A DNA stretch of 64,000 bases from Streptomyces sp. SAI-127. GTDB taxonomy: Bacteria > Actinomycetota > Actinomycetes > Streptomycetales > Streptomycetaceae. The position numbers and the translations under genes were made by a program. Within the stretch, counting starts at the first letter, position 1; the number at the start of each line of letters is the position of its first letter. Where the stretch lies: the NCBI RefSeq assembly GCF_029894425.1, contig NZ_JARXYJ010000001.1, positions 5,642,001-5,706,000 of the forward strand, given 5' to 3'. Of the stretch, positions 18,843 to 26,670 are shown in pieces. The notes under the pieces were generated by a model, which was not told the DNA's origin, searched no databases, and was given only the letters and a program-made list of their open reading frames with translations.

Positions 18843-19408
18843 AGATTGCCGAGCGGCTCGATGTCCACCTTCACCGGCGTGCCCCACACCCGCAGCACCT
18901 CGTAGTCGGTGAACTCGTGCACGAGCCGGTACGCCATCGCGGCGCGCGGGCCGCGGCGCTGGGCGTTGATGTACAGCTCGGCCTCGTGCCGGTCCCGCCT
19001 CGGCGTCCCGCACAGCTGCCACTCCTGGCCGGTCCACTGCTCCGGCAGCCAGCGCTGCTGGGGCTGCGGCCGGTCCTCCCGCACCCCGTACCTGGACGGG
19101 GTGGGACCGGCGGTCCTCGGGCGCGCGCCGGGCCCGTTGATCTCGGCACGGCGGGCCGCCCGGCGCCGCGTCTCGCACAGCAGGCACAGGTCGGGTGCGT
19201 TCTCGTCGACCGGGCCGTTGGGGTGCTCGGCGCAGCGGGTGGTGGGGACGGCGGTGGTGACGGTGGCCTCCAGCAGCTCCAGGGCCCGCTTGAGGTCGGT
19301 CCTGACCTCGTGCAGCTTGGCGTCCGGAGAGTCGCCGGAGAGGGCGTCGCCGTGCTCGCCGAGCACACGGAGGGCACGGCCTAGGGCGGTGAGCTGGGCG
19401 TGGTTCAT
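18839..19408 (-). CDS. Hypothetical protein with a cysteine-rich centre
   Basis: Protein of 189 residues not recognised from any characterised family. The N-terminal ~55 residues are helical (AQLTALGRALRVLGEHGD). A possible zinc site follows, with CAEHPNGPVDENAPDLCLLC near residues 60-80. The C-terminal part is rich in tryptophan, arginine and glutamine and ends in a short beta-like stretch (YEVLRVWGTPVKVDIEPL). Its TAG stop coincides with the CTAG terminus of the inverted IS630 copy; because the target dinucleotide is TA, the stop was preserved. It looks like accessory-region cargo of phage or integrative-element type, but that is only inferred. Confidence 0.65.
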   Translation of the reverse strand: MNHAQLTALGRALRVLGEHGDALSGDSPDAKLHEVRTDLKRALELLEATVTTAVPTTRCAEHPNGPVDENAPDLCLLCETRRRAARRAEINGPGARPRTAGPTPSRYGVREDRPQPQQRWLPEQWTGQEWQLCGTPRRDRHEAELYINAQRRGPRAAMAYRLVHEFTDYEVLRVWGTPVKVDIEPLGNL

Positions 19409-19544
19409 GGTGTCAGTCTGCGTAATGCTTGAGTTTTTCGGTATCCAGGGTGACGCCGACGGGTGCCGGGAGTTCCACCCCGGACCCGTACGGGTAGGCC
19501 GGGCTTTGGTGCCCCGGGGCGGTGACGGCGGACCGTAGGAGCGG

Positions 19545-20417
19545 TCATACGGTCGTCCCTTCTTCTCGTTTCAGGGACATCGCGGCCCGGATCTCGTTCG
19601 CACGGGCGTGGATCTCGAGGGCGGGCAGTAGCGCGGCGGGGCGCGCGGGGGCGTATCCGTCTCGGCAGCTATTGCATACGCCCCCCGGCAGGGCCTCAGG
19701 AGGCCCGGGCACTCTGCACTCCGCGCACTCCAGGATCCGGTGGGGCGCTTGGGGAAGCGGCAGCTCCGGGGGCATTTTGTCAGTCAGGCGGCGGCGGAGC
19801 AGGGCGGCCGGGTGGTGGACCGGTGTGGGCAGTCCGCTGGTCAGGGCGTGGCGTACGACCTCCTCGCTCGCCCCCCGGGCGAACCACTCGCCCACCAGCG
19901 GGGCGAGGGCCGCGCATTCGGCGGCGGAGAGGGACAGCGAAGGGGTCTCGCGGCCCAGTGCGGCGAGGAGGATGTGGGCGCGGGAGCGGGTCGGCGGGCG
20001 ACTCGGTGGGTCCTGCGGGACGTCGCCCCTCGTGAATGCCGCCCACCAGTCGTCGTCGCGTGCGGTACGGGAGAACCACGATCGTGTGATCCAGCGATGC
20101 CCTCCGGAAGCGGAGTCCAGGCGTTCGCGCCCCCGGCGCAAGTGGCCTGCCTGATGGAGGCGGTTGAGGGCCGTACCGAGCGCACATTGCCCGTACGGCA
20201 GCGTCTTGGCCAGCGTCTTTACGGAGATGTCGGCGCCGTCGGGGAGGCGGTCGAGGTATGCGGCGATGGCGGCTTCGCGGGGCGGGAGGTGGGCGAAGTC
20301 GTGTGCGGTGTGGGGGCGTTGGTCGGGAGCGGACCGTTTGCCGTAGCCCGGATTGGCCAACGGGTGGGAAGGGGCGTGCGCGGGCAGGAAGGCAGCACTA
20401 AGCTTGGCGTCAGCCAT
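19545..20417 (-). CDS. Winged helix-turn-helix protein with C-terminal zinc-ribbon-like motif
   Basis: Protein of 290 residues. A helix-turn-helix (about residues 45-105) is suggested by REAAIAAYLDRLPDGADISV then TLAKTLPYGQCALGTALNRL and HQAGHLRRGRERL, followed by a wing-like GGHRWITRSWFSR. A middle helical part has SAAECAALAPLVGEWFARGA. Near the C-terminus a CAEC pair and a CNSC pair could bind zinc. The function is unknown; a DNA-binding role is inferred. The gene stands alone between the DinB-type gene and the previous hypothetical, in a region rich in accessory genes. Confidence 0.68.
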   Translation of the reverse strand: MADAKLSAAFLPAHAPSHPLANPGYGKRSAPDQRPHTAHDFAHLPPREAAIAAYLDRLPDGADISVKTLAKTLPYGQCALGTALNRLHQAGHLRRGRERLDSASGGHRWITRSWFSRTARDDDWWAAFTRGDVPQDPPSRPPTRSRAHILLAALGRETPSLSLSAAECAALAPLVGEWFARGASEEVVRHALTSGLPTPVHHPAALLRRRLTDKMPPELPLPQAPHRILECAECRVPGPPEALPGGVCNSCRDGYAPARPAALLPALEIHARANEIRAAMSLKREEGTTV

Positions 20418-20451
20418 GGGGATCGAACTTGTCCTTCGATCTCGTAGGTCA

Positions 20452-20487
20452 AGCCCCCGCAGGTGTTGCTAGCACCTGGCGGGGGCT
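20452..20487 (-). terminator. Hairpin terminator between the DinB-type and helix-turn-helix genes
   Basis: The outer stem AGCCCCCGC (20452-20460) pairs with GCGGGGGCT (20479-20487), with an inner AGGTG/CACCT stem and one bulged base. It lies 155 bases downstream of the stop of the DinB-type gene and 34 bases upstream of the next start on the same strand. Confidence 0.7.
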
Positions 20488-20642
20488 GTTCTGTCTGTTA
20501 TCCGGGCACGCTAGACGATCGTGACTCTGCGTGGCAAGCCGAACGCGTCAAGTCAACACGCGGGGTGGGAGGGCGGGTTGGGGCCCTCCACCCATTCCTT
20601 GCAAAGAGAGCTCGGAGCTGGTGGCTTGAGCTTCGGGGCCGG

Positions 20643-21176
20643 TCAGCCCATGCTCTTGGCGCCGTCCAGGGACTCGCGGATGATGTCGGCGTGGCCCGCG
20701 TGCTGGGCGGTCTCGGCGGCGATGTGCAGCAGCACCCTGCGGGCCGACCATCGAGCCCCGGGCTCGTTCCATGGCGCCTCGGGCAGCGGGTGGCCGGCGT
20801 TCAGGTCGGGCAGGGCCATGACGAGTTCGTCGGTCCTGCGGGCCGTCTCCTCGTAGTCGGCCAGCACACCGGCCAGCGTCTCGCCGGGCTGCATCCGGAA
20901 CTCGTCGGCCCGCCGGGCGAAGTCGGCCTCGGTCATGGCGGTGAAGTCGGGCATGGCCGAGGGGCCGTTGAGGATGAAGTCGGCCCAGTGCCGTTCCACC
21001 GACGTGACGTGTTTGATCAGGCCGCCCAGGCACAGTTCGCTCGCGGTGGTCCGCTGCCCGGCCTGCTCGTCGGTGAGGTCACGCGTCGTGAAGCGCAGGA
21101 AGCGCCGGCTGTGCGCCAGCGCCTCCAGCAGGTCGGTGCGCTCGTCGGTGGTGAGGGTGTGTGTGGTGTCGGTCAT
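20643..21176 (-). CDS. DinB/DUF664-type protein
   Basis: Four-helix-bundle protein of 177 residues in the DinB/YfiT superfamily. Potential metal-binding histidines appear as GGLIKHVTSVERHWADF in the first half and HIAAETAQHAGHADIIRE near the C-terminus, the classic spacing for this fold. Many actinobacterial members use mycothiol or bacillithiol as cofactor, but the reaction here is unknown. It is followed by a terminator and is not obviously linked to the DUF397/XRE pair upstream. Confidence 0.85.
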   Translation of the reverse strand: MTDTTHTLTTDERTDLLEALAHSRRFLRFTTRDLTDEQAGQRTTASELCLGGLIKHVTSVERHWADFILNGPSAMPDFTAMTEADFARRADEFRMQPGETLAGVLADYEETARRTDELVMALPDLNAGHPLPEAPWNEPGARWSARRVLLHIAAETAQHAGHADIIRESLDGAKSMG

Positions 21177-21201
21177 GGGGCCACGCTAGGAGCCGTCTAG
21201 G

Positions 21202-21396
21202 TCAGATCCTGACCTCTACGACCGCCTCGACGAAGGCGGACCATGCCTTGGGCCGGAGCATGAGCTTCGGGCCGTGGGGGGTCTTGGAGTCGCGGACGGG
21301 GACGGCGGTGGGGTGGCCGAGGGCCACTTCGAGGCAGTTGCCGCCGCTGCCGCCGCTGTAGCTGGACTTGCGCCAGGACTCAGGGGTGTTCCTCAT
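21202..21396 (-). CDS. DUF397 domain protein
   Basis: Small protein of 64 residues with the defining DUF397 features: WRKSSYSGGSGGNCLEVA, then VPVRDSKTPHGPKLML and a C-terminal WSAFVEAV. Such proteins are found next to WhiJ-type XRE regulators in Streptomyces and are thought to modulate them. The start overlaps the last 17 bases of the XRE gene, which implies translational coupling. Confidence 0.93.
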   Translation of the reverse strand: MRNTPESWRKSSYSGGSGGNCLEVALGHPTAVPVRDSKTPHGPKLMLRPKAWSAFVEAVVEVRI

Positions 21397-22219
21397 GCGC
21401 GTAATCCTGCGCCATCGCCTCGATGAGAGCCAGGGAGTTCTGCGGGGAGAGGGCGCAGGCCGTGAGGAGCTGGTAGGTGAAGCGCTGGTGTCTCACGATG
21501 GCCGGATCGTCCTCCAGCCGTCCAGTGCCGACGCCCTCGAAGTAGACCAGTGGAGGTGCGTCCTCGAAGTCCATCAACTTCAGGGAACCTTCCATCGCGG
21601 CGTGCGCTCCCGCCTCGAAAGGGAGCACCTGCACGATGGCCCGACCGCGCCGAGCCAGCTCGGCGAGGTGGCACAGCGCCTCCGCCATCACCTCGCGCCC
21701 GCCCACCGCCCGACGCAGCGCCGCCTCGTCAATCACCGCCCACAACAGAGGCGCTGTTGGATCGCCGAGGACCCGAGCTCGCTCCACCCGGGCTGCCACC
21801 AACTCTTCGATCTCATCTTCCTTGGCTGTCGGCTGATACGCGCGGCACACGGCCCGTGCGTATGCGGGCGTCTGGAGCAGGCCGGGGATCAGGAGCTGCA
21901 CGTATTCCCTGATCTCCGTCGCCCCGGCCTCGGCCTCCGCTGCCTCCGCAAAGTGCTCCGGGTACTTCGACTTCGCTGCTGCCCCACAGTTCCGCTGGAA
22001 GAAGTCCTCCGTCCCCAACACCTCGTCCAGCAACCGCGCGTACTCCGGCTGCATCGTCCGTGTTCCCGCCTCCAGCTGCCCCACGAACGACCCGCTCACG
22101 AACAGCCGTTGCCCCAGCTCCTCCTGGCTCAGCCCGGCCTTCTCTCTCGCGTGCCGCAGTTCCGCGCCCAGCAGCGCCCTCGGTGACGACGACGGGTCGA
22201 GGTCCTTCGGTCCCGGCAT
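21380..22219 (-). CDS. XRE-family regulator, WhiJ-like, with DUF5753 domain
   Basis: Regulator of 279 residues. The helix-turn-helix at about 15-75 reads ELRHAREKAGLSQEELGQRL then SGSFVGQLEAGTRTMQPEYA. The C-terminal two thirds are the DUF5753 domain with LLIPGLLQTPAYARAVCRAY, VWAVIDEAALRR-like sequence, and VLPFEAGAHAAMEGSLKLMDF. WhiJ-type genes paired with DUF397 proteins affect development and antibiotic production in Streptomyces. The ATG at 22219 is chosen; the upstream extension has no ribosome site. The 3' end overlaps the DUF397 gene. Confidence 0.93.
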   Translation of the reverse strand: MPGPKDLDPSSSPRALLGAELRHAREKAGLSQEELGQRLFVSGSFVGQLEAGTRTMQPEYARLLDEVLGTEDFFQRNCGAAAKSKYPEHFAEAAEAEAGATEIREYVQLLIPGLLQTPAYARAVCRAYQPTAKEDEIEELVAARVERARVLGDPTAPLLWAVIDEAALRRAVGGREVMAEALCHLAELARRGRAIVQVLPFEAGAHAAMEGSLKLMDFEDAPPLVYFEGVGTGRLEDDPAIVRHQRFTYQLLTACALSPQNSLALIEAMAQDYAHEEHP

Positions 22220-22335
22220 GTGCGACTCCCCATCCACCAGGTGAGGTTGTTGGACTGGTCCGTATGGCCAGGTTAGGGGCGTACCGGACACGCTGTGTTG
22301 CGAACATCAAACTCACCGTGCCCATGGAGGAAAGC

Positions 22336-22728
22336 GTGCGGTCCACCCAAGAAGTCCTGGAGTCTCTGCGGGAGGCACTCGTCGGCGTCGGCGTCGTCCT
22401 GCCGTCCCTCTCCGTCGACCCCCTCACCGGCGCCGGCGACGAACCCTTCCCCCTGGTCGACCTCGGCCGCTGCAACGTACGCACGGCCGAGCGGCTGGCG
22501 TCAGTGCTGCGCGGGGAGAGGCCGCCCGTGGGGTCGTACGTCGTCGACGAGCGGGACGGACGCGTGGGGGAGGTGATGGGGCACCTGGGGGGCAAGGTGC
22601 AGCTCAGGCCCCTCGGCGGGGGCCGGGAGTGGGACTGTGAGCCCGGGGCCACCAGGCCAGCTCCGCAAAGCGACGTGCTGCGGGCCAGGGTGCGCAAGGT
22701 CAACAACGAGGGCCGCATGCCCTGTTGA
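22336..22728 (+). CDS. Hypothetical protein, companion of XRE/DUF397 clusters
   Basis: Protein of 130 residues transcribed divergently from the XRE regulator. The GTG at 22336 is set by a GGAGG five bases upstream; an in-frame ATG at 22324 overlaps that site and is less likely. The sequence starts RSTQEVLESLREALVGVGVV and contains LVDLGRCNVRTAERLASVLR and VGSYVVDERDGRVGEVMGHL, which suggests a small beta-rich C-terminal domain. No function is recognised. Proteins of this look accompany WhiJ-type loci in Streptomyces, which is why the three genes are regarded as one cluster. Confidence 0.72.
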   Translation: MRSTQEVLESLREALVGVGVVLPSLSVDPLTGAGDEPFPLVDLGRCNVRTAERLASVLRGERPPVGSYVVDERDGRVGEVMGHLGGKVQLRPLGGGREWDCEPGATRPAPQSDVLRARVRKVNNEGRMPC

Positions 22729-22737
22729 AATGAACCC

Positions 22738-23409
22738 ATGGCCCTCCTGGACGCCCTCGCTCGCTTCAACGACGCCCACCCGTGGTCCCACAACGCCCAC
22801 TTCCACCCTTGGCTCATGCGTCAGTTGCCCCGCCGCTTCGACCGCGCCGTGGACGTCGGCTGCGGTTCCGGCGACCTGGCCCGGCTGCTGGCCACGCGCG
22901 CGAGACAGGTCCACGGCATCGACGTCGACGAGCGGATCATCGACAGGGCACGGGAGTTGACCGATCCCAACCTCCCCGTCACCTTCTCCGTCGCGGACGG
23001 GCTGTCGTACGACGAAGGTGCCCCCTACGACGTCATCACCTGCGTCGCCGTACTCCACCACCTCCCCCTGACCGAGACCCTCACCCACTTCCGACAGCAG
23101 CTGGCCCCCGGCGGAACCCTGGTGATCGTGGGGCTGACGCAGGAAGACACCCGCGTCCAGACACTCCTCGGCCTCGCGTCCGTTCCGCTCAACCTGGTCA
23201 CCGGCTGGGTCAAGAACAGGGGGCGTACGGCCCCACAGCGCCCCGTCGCGATGACCGCCCCGACCCGACCGGCGGACATCCCTTACACCGAGTTCGCCCG
23301 CGAGGTCCGCCGCCTCCTCCCCGGCGCCCGGCTGAGGCGGCGGCTCTTCTGGCGCCACACCCTCGTCTGGAAAAAGGTGCGCGGGGATGTCGATCCAGGC
23401 AGGCTCTGA
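22738..23409 (+). CDS. Class I SAM-dependent methyltransferase
   Basis: Methyltransferase of 223 residues. The SAM-binding motif I is AVDVGCGSGDLARLLA, motif II is HGIDVDERIIDRARE, and the later YDVITCVAVLHHLPL and LAPGGTLVIVGL are motifs IV and V. The substrate is not predictable; the closest look is to small-molecule O- or C-methylases of the UbiE type. It starts nine bases after the previous stop on the same strand. Confidence 0.88.
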   Translation: MALLDALARFNDAHPWSHNAHFHPWLMRQLPRRFDRAVDVGCGSGDLARLLATRARQVHGIDVDERIIDRARELTDPNLPVTFSVADGLSYDEGAPYDVITCVAVLHHLPLTETLTHFRQQLAPGGTLVIVGLTQEDTRVQTLLGLASVPLNLVTGWVKNRGRTAPQRPVAMTAPTRPADIPYTEFAREVRRLLPGARLRRRLFWRHTLVWKKVRGDVDPGRL

Positions 23410-23454
23410 ACGACGCAGAGGTGAGAGCACGCCACCACACGAGAGGTGAAGGCC

Positions 23455-24093
23455 ATGCCCAAGGTCCGGGTACACAACGTGACGATCTCCCTCGACGGCT
23501 TCATGGCCGGTCCGAACCAGCGACTGGACGCCCCCTTCGGTGACGGCGTCGGCTGGGGCGACGACCTGCACAGCTGGTTCATTTCCGCGTCCCAGGACGC
23601 GGCCGCCGGGAAGTCCGGGATCGATGTCGACTACTTCGTCCGCGGTGATCAGAACATCGGCGCCACGATCATGGGGCGGAACATGTTCGGGCCGCAGCGC
23701 GGGCCCTGGGAGGACGAGTCCTGGCAGGGCTGGTGGGGCGACAACCCGCCCTACCACCACGACGTCTTCGTCCACACCCACCATCTGCGCCCTGCGCTGG
23801 AGATGGCCGGCGGAACCACCTTCCACTTCACCGACGAGGCGCCGGAGGCGGTCCTGCGGCGCGCGTTCGAGGCCGCGGACGGCAAGGACGTCCGGATCGG
23901 CGGCGGGGCGGCGGTCATCCGGCAGTATCTGCGCGCCGGGCTGATCGACGAACTCCACCTGGTGATCGCGCCGCTCCTCATCGGGCGCGGGGAGCGGCCG
24001 CTGGACGACCTGGGCGACGGGATCGACGGCTACCGGGTGTCCGAGCTGGTCAGCTCACCGAACGTCACCCACGCGATCCTCGTCCGCAGCTGA
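23455..24093 (+). CDS. Dihydrofolate-reductase-like protein (RibD C-terminal domain family)
   Basis: Protein of 212 residues in the DHFR/RibD-C superfamily. Typical parts are VTISLDGFMAGPNQ at the start, TIMGRNMFGPQRG in the middle, and the NADPH-binding IGGGAAVIRQYLRAGLIDEL followed by IAPLLIGRGERPL. It is probably an NADPH-dependent reductase of unknown substrate. The ATG at 23455 follows an AGAGGTGAAGG purine stretch. It converges on murQ, which ends six bases away. Confidence 0.9.
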   Translation: MPKVRVHNVTISLDGFMAGPNQRLDAPFGDGVGWGDDLHSWFISASQDAAAGKSGIDVDYFVRGDQNIGATIMGRNMFGPQRGPWEDESWQGWWGDNPPYHHDVFVHTHHLRPALEMAGGTTFHFTDEAPEAVLRRAFEAADGKDVRIGGGAAVIRQYLRAGLIDELHLVIAPLLIGRGERPLDDLGDGIDGYRVSELVSSPNVTHAILVRS

Positions 24094-24098
24094 GCCTG

Positions 24099-25034
24099 TC
24101 AGCGGGCCGTCGCCGCCAGTGCCGCCCGCAGATGGCCCCCCGACTCCTCCAGGAGCCGGGCCGCCGTGGGGCCGTCGACGTCGGCCAGGATGGTCAGGAT
24201 GGCGTTCTTCACCTCGCCGTCCGTGGACGCCAGGGCGCGCTCGACGTCCTCGTCGTCGGCGCCGGTGGCGAGGGCGACGATACGGCGGGAGCGGGCGCGC
24301 AGCTTCTCGTTGGAGGCGCGGACGTCGACCATCAGGTTCCCGTACGTCTTGCCGAGGCGGATCATCGTGATCGTCGACAGCATGTTGAGGACGAGCTTCT
24401 GGGCCGTGCCCGCCTTGAGGCGGGTCGAGCCGGTGAGCAGTTCGGGGCCGACGACCACCTCGATGCCGTGATCGGCGGCCGCGGCGAGCGCGCTGTCCGC
24501 GTTGCAGGACAGGCCGACCGTCAACGCCCCCTGCGCGCGGGCGTGTTCCACCGCGCCCACGGCGTAAGGGGTACGACCGGACGCGGACACCCCGACCACC
24601 GTGTCCACGGCCGTCACCGCGAGCCCGTCGAGGTCGGCCCGCGCCAGCTCCGCCGAGTCCTCCGCCCCCTCGACGGAGGTGACCATCGCCTCGGGACCGC
24701 CCGCGATCAGGCCCACGACCTGGGCGGGGTCGGTGTTGAAGGTCGGCGGACACTCGGAGGCGTCCAGCACGCCGAGGCGTCCGGCGGTGCCCGCACCGGC
24801 GTAGATCAGCCGTCCGCCCCGGGCCATCCGGTCGGCGATCGCGTCGATGGCGGCGGCGATCTCGGGCAGCCGTCGCGCGACGGCCGCGGGGACGGTGGCG
24901 TCCTCGCCGTTCATCAGCCGGGCGATGTCGAGGGTCGGCAACTGATCGATGTCGGCAAGCTCGGGCCGGAAGGCCTCGGTGGTCAGCGACTCCAACGCGG
25001 CACGCAGCTCACGGGATTGGGACGTGGACGTCAT
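24099..25034 (-). CDS. murQ: N-acetylmuramic acid 6-phosphate etherase
   Basis: SIS-domain enzyme of 311 residues that removes the lactyl group from MurNAc 6-phosphate, giving GlcNAc 6-phosphate for peptidoglycan recycling. Key stretches are YAGAGTAGRLGVLDASECPP, TVVGVSASGRTPYAVGAVEH and TRLKAGTAQKLVLNMLST. The murR-type regulator lies directly upstream on the same strand (34-base gap), so the two form an operon. The GlcNAc-6-P product links functionally to the nag genes at the left edge. Confidence 0.95.
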   Translation of the reverse strand: MTSTSQSRELRAALESLTTEAFRPELADIDQLPTLDIARLMNGEDATVPAAVARRLPEIAAAIDAIADRMARGGRLIYAGAGTAGRLGVLDASECPPTFNTDPAQVVGLIAGGPEAMVTSVEGAEDSAELARADLDGLAVTAVDTVVGVSASGRTPYAVGAVEHARAQGALTVGLSCNADSALAAAADHGIEVVVGPELLTGSTRLKAGTAQKLVLNMLSTITMIRLGKTYGNLMVDVRASNEKLRARSRRIVALATGADDEDVERALASTDGEVKNAILTILADVDGPTAARLLEESGGHLRAALAATAR

Positions 25035-25068
25035 GGCGGTGACTCTTTCAGAGTTGCGTTCCGATCAA

Positions 25069-25956
25069 CTATCGACGATGCCGGTGCGCCAGCGCCTCGT
25101 AGGACGCGGCCAGCGCCGGCGCCGCCGTCTCGTACGTCCGCTGCGCCACCCCCACGAACAGACAGTCCACCACCAGCAGCTGACTCGTCCGCGAGGACAT
25201 CGCCGCCGGCCGCAGCTCACTCTCCCGGGCCGTGGACGTCGTCAGCACATGGTCGGCGTACTGCGCCACCGCTCCGCCCGGTCGCCCGGTGATGGCGACG
25301 GTCGTGGACCCGTGCTCGAAGGCGACCCGCAGCGGCTCGATGACATCGCCGGTCGCCCCGGAGTGCGTGATCGCGATAGCCACATCGCCCGACCGCAACT
25401 GCACGGCGTTCGTCACGGCGAGGTGCGGATCACTGTGTGCCTGGGCTATCAGCCCTATCCGCAGCAGCTTCTGCGTGAGGTCCTGCGCGACGAGACCGGA
25501 GGCCCCCACCCCGTACACGTCGATCCGGCGCGCCGAAGCCGTCGCGGCCACCGCCGCCCCCAACTGCACGGTGTCCAGCCCGGCCGCCGTGTCCGCGAGG
25601 GTCTGCTGCTCGTCGTAGGCGAGCTTGGCGACCACGTCCGCGAGCGGGTCGTCCACCGCGATGTCCGTGGTGATCGCGGGCGACCGCCCGGACTGCTGCT
25701 GCGCGGCCAGACCGGCGAGGGCGAGCCGCAGGTCGCGGTACCCGGGATACCCCAGCAGCCGCGCCGTCCGCACGACGGTCGCCTCGCTCGTCCCGGTCAG
25801 TTCCGCGAGGCCCGTGACGGTGAGCGCCGCGCACCCCGCGGGGTCCTTCGCGACGGCCTCGGCGACCCGCTGCATCGAGCGGGTCATGGACGGACCCAGC
25901 GTGCGCACCTTCGAGGCGAGAGCGCTGCCGAAAATTTCCTTCACTTCCTGGGGCAC
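25069..25956 (-). CDS. MurR/RpiR-family transcriptional regulator
   Basis: Regulator of about 295 residues. The N-terminal helix-turn-helix (about 20-85) includes MTRSMQRVAEAVAKDPAGCA and LAELTGTSEATVVRTARLLG. The C-terminal SIS sugar-phosphate-sensing domain includes DVYGVGASGLVAQDLTQKLL and AIAITHSGATGDVIEPLRVA. Placement upstream of murQ makes MurNAc 6-phosphate the likely ligand. The GTG at 25956 fits the frame; a second GTG at 25944 is possible. A 17-base inverted repeat spans the start codon. Confidence 0.9.
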   Translation of the reverse strand: MPQEVKEIFGSALASKVRTLGPSMTRSMQRVAEAVAKDPAGCAALTVTGLAELTGTSEATVVRTARLLGYPGYRDLRLALAGLAAQQQSGRSPAITTDIAVDDPLADVVAKLAYDEQQTLADTAAGLDTVQLGAAVAATASARRIDVYGVGASGLVAQDLTQKLLRIGLIAQAHSDPHLAVTNAVQLRSGDVAIAITHSGATGDVIEPLRVAFEHGSTTVAITGRPGGAVAQYADHVLTTSTARESELRPAAMSSRTSQLLVVDCLFVGVAQRTYETAAPALAASYEALAHRHRR

Positions 25957-25976
25957 GTATGAAAGATATTTTCGGC
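25927..25976. promoter_or_regulatory. Inverted repeat over the murR start, probable operator
   Basis: The left arm GCCGAAAATTTCCTTCA (25927-25943) and right arm TGAAAGATATTTTCGGC (25960-25976) are complementary at 15 of 17 positions, separated by 16 bases that hold the GTG start. GAAA...TTTC half-sites are usual for RpiR-family regulators. The right arm lies between murR and the divergent gene at 26012, so binding could control both. Confidence 0.6.
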
Positions 25977-26011
25977 TCCGGCCCGTGGTCAAGAGCGCGC
26001 ACAATGGCACC

Positions 26012-26392
26012 ATGGAGTCGATCGGTCCACTTGAACAGAGCCTGCACACGGCACGCGCCCTCGTCATCGCCGACCTGGCCGCCGGTGAGGTCGCCGCCGC
26101 GGACGTGGTGTCGTTGGTCGAGGACTCCGTCGTACAGCGGCGCTGGTGGGTGGAGCAGTGGCCCGAGGGCGCCGAGTTCGTGGCGGGCCTGGTCGCCCAG
26201 GATGTCCAGGACGCCCTTCTCGAGCGCTACGGCCGCTGGCCCCTGTGCCCGGTGTGCGGCTCCGGTGACCCGCACGCCCTGGAGGTCGAGCCGGAGCTCG
26301 GCCCCGACCCGCACTGGGTGTGCCACAAGGCGGGTGTGAAGGTCGCGGCGGTCGGCTCGCTCGAGGCCGCGATGGGCGGGACCTCCTCGTGA
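26012..26392 (+). CDS. Hypothetical protein with a four-cysteine/histidine motif
   Basis: Protein of 126 residues. The N-terminal 70 residues are helical and acidic (ALVIADLAAGEVAAADVVSL); a short C-terminal part holds LCPVCGSGDPHALEVEPELG and DPHWVCHKAGVKVAAVGSLE, a possible zinc-binding knuckle. The function is unknown. Its stop overlaps the start of the DUF4031 gene in a GTGA junction, so the two are co-translated. It is divergent from the murR-type regulator. Confidence 0.8.
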   Translation: MESIGPLEQSLHTARALVIADLAAGEVAAADVVSLVEDSVVQRRWWVEQWPEGAEFVAGLVAQDVQDALLERYGRWPLCPVCGSGDPHALEVEPELGPDPHWVCHKAGVKVAAVGSLEAAMGGTSS

Positions 26393-26670
26393 CCGTCTAC
26401 ATCGACCCACCCACCTGGCCGGGACACGGCCGGATGTGGTCACACCTCGTCAGCGACGTCTCCTTCGACGAACTGCACGCTTTTGCCGACGAGTTGGGCG
26501 TCCCGAGGCGTGCCTTCGAGCGCGACCACTACGACATCCCCTCGCACCGCTACGCGGACGTCGTGGCGGCCGGCGCGGTGGAGGTCAGCAGCCGCGAGGT
26601 GGTGCGGCTGCTCACGGGGGCGGGACTGCGGCGGCCGAAGGGGCGGGGGGTTCCTCCGGGGCTGGGGTGA
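26389..26670 (+). CDS. DUF4031 domain protein
   Basis: Protein of 93 residues matching the DUF4031 pattern: TVYIDPPTWPGHGRMWSHLV, then DELHAFADELGVPRRAFERD and HYDIPSHRYADVVAAGA, ending in VSSREVVRLLTGAGLRRPKG. The function is unknown. It starts at a GTG overlapping the previous stop. Its last 59 bases overlap the 3' end of the large caspase gene on the other strand, so one of the two C-termini may be a recent extension. Confidence 0.87.
   Translation: MTVYIDPPTWPGHGRMWSHLVSDVSFDELHAFADELGVPRRAFERDHYDIPSHRYADVVAAGAVEVSSREVVRLLTGAGLRRPKGRGVPPGLG

Noticed and set aside
20418..20642. Possible attachment site or tRNA end near the hairpin at 20452
   Set aside because: There is only a simple terminator hairpin; no tRNA 3' end, integrase or direct repeat pair was seen.
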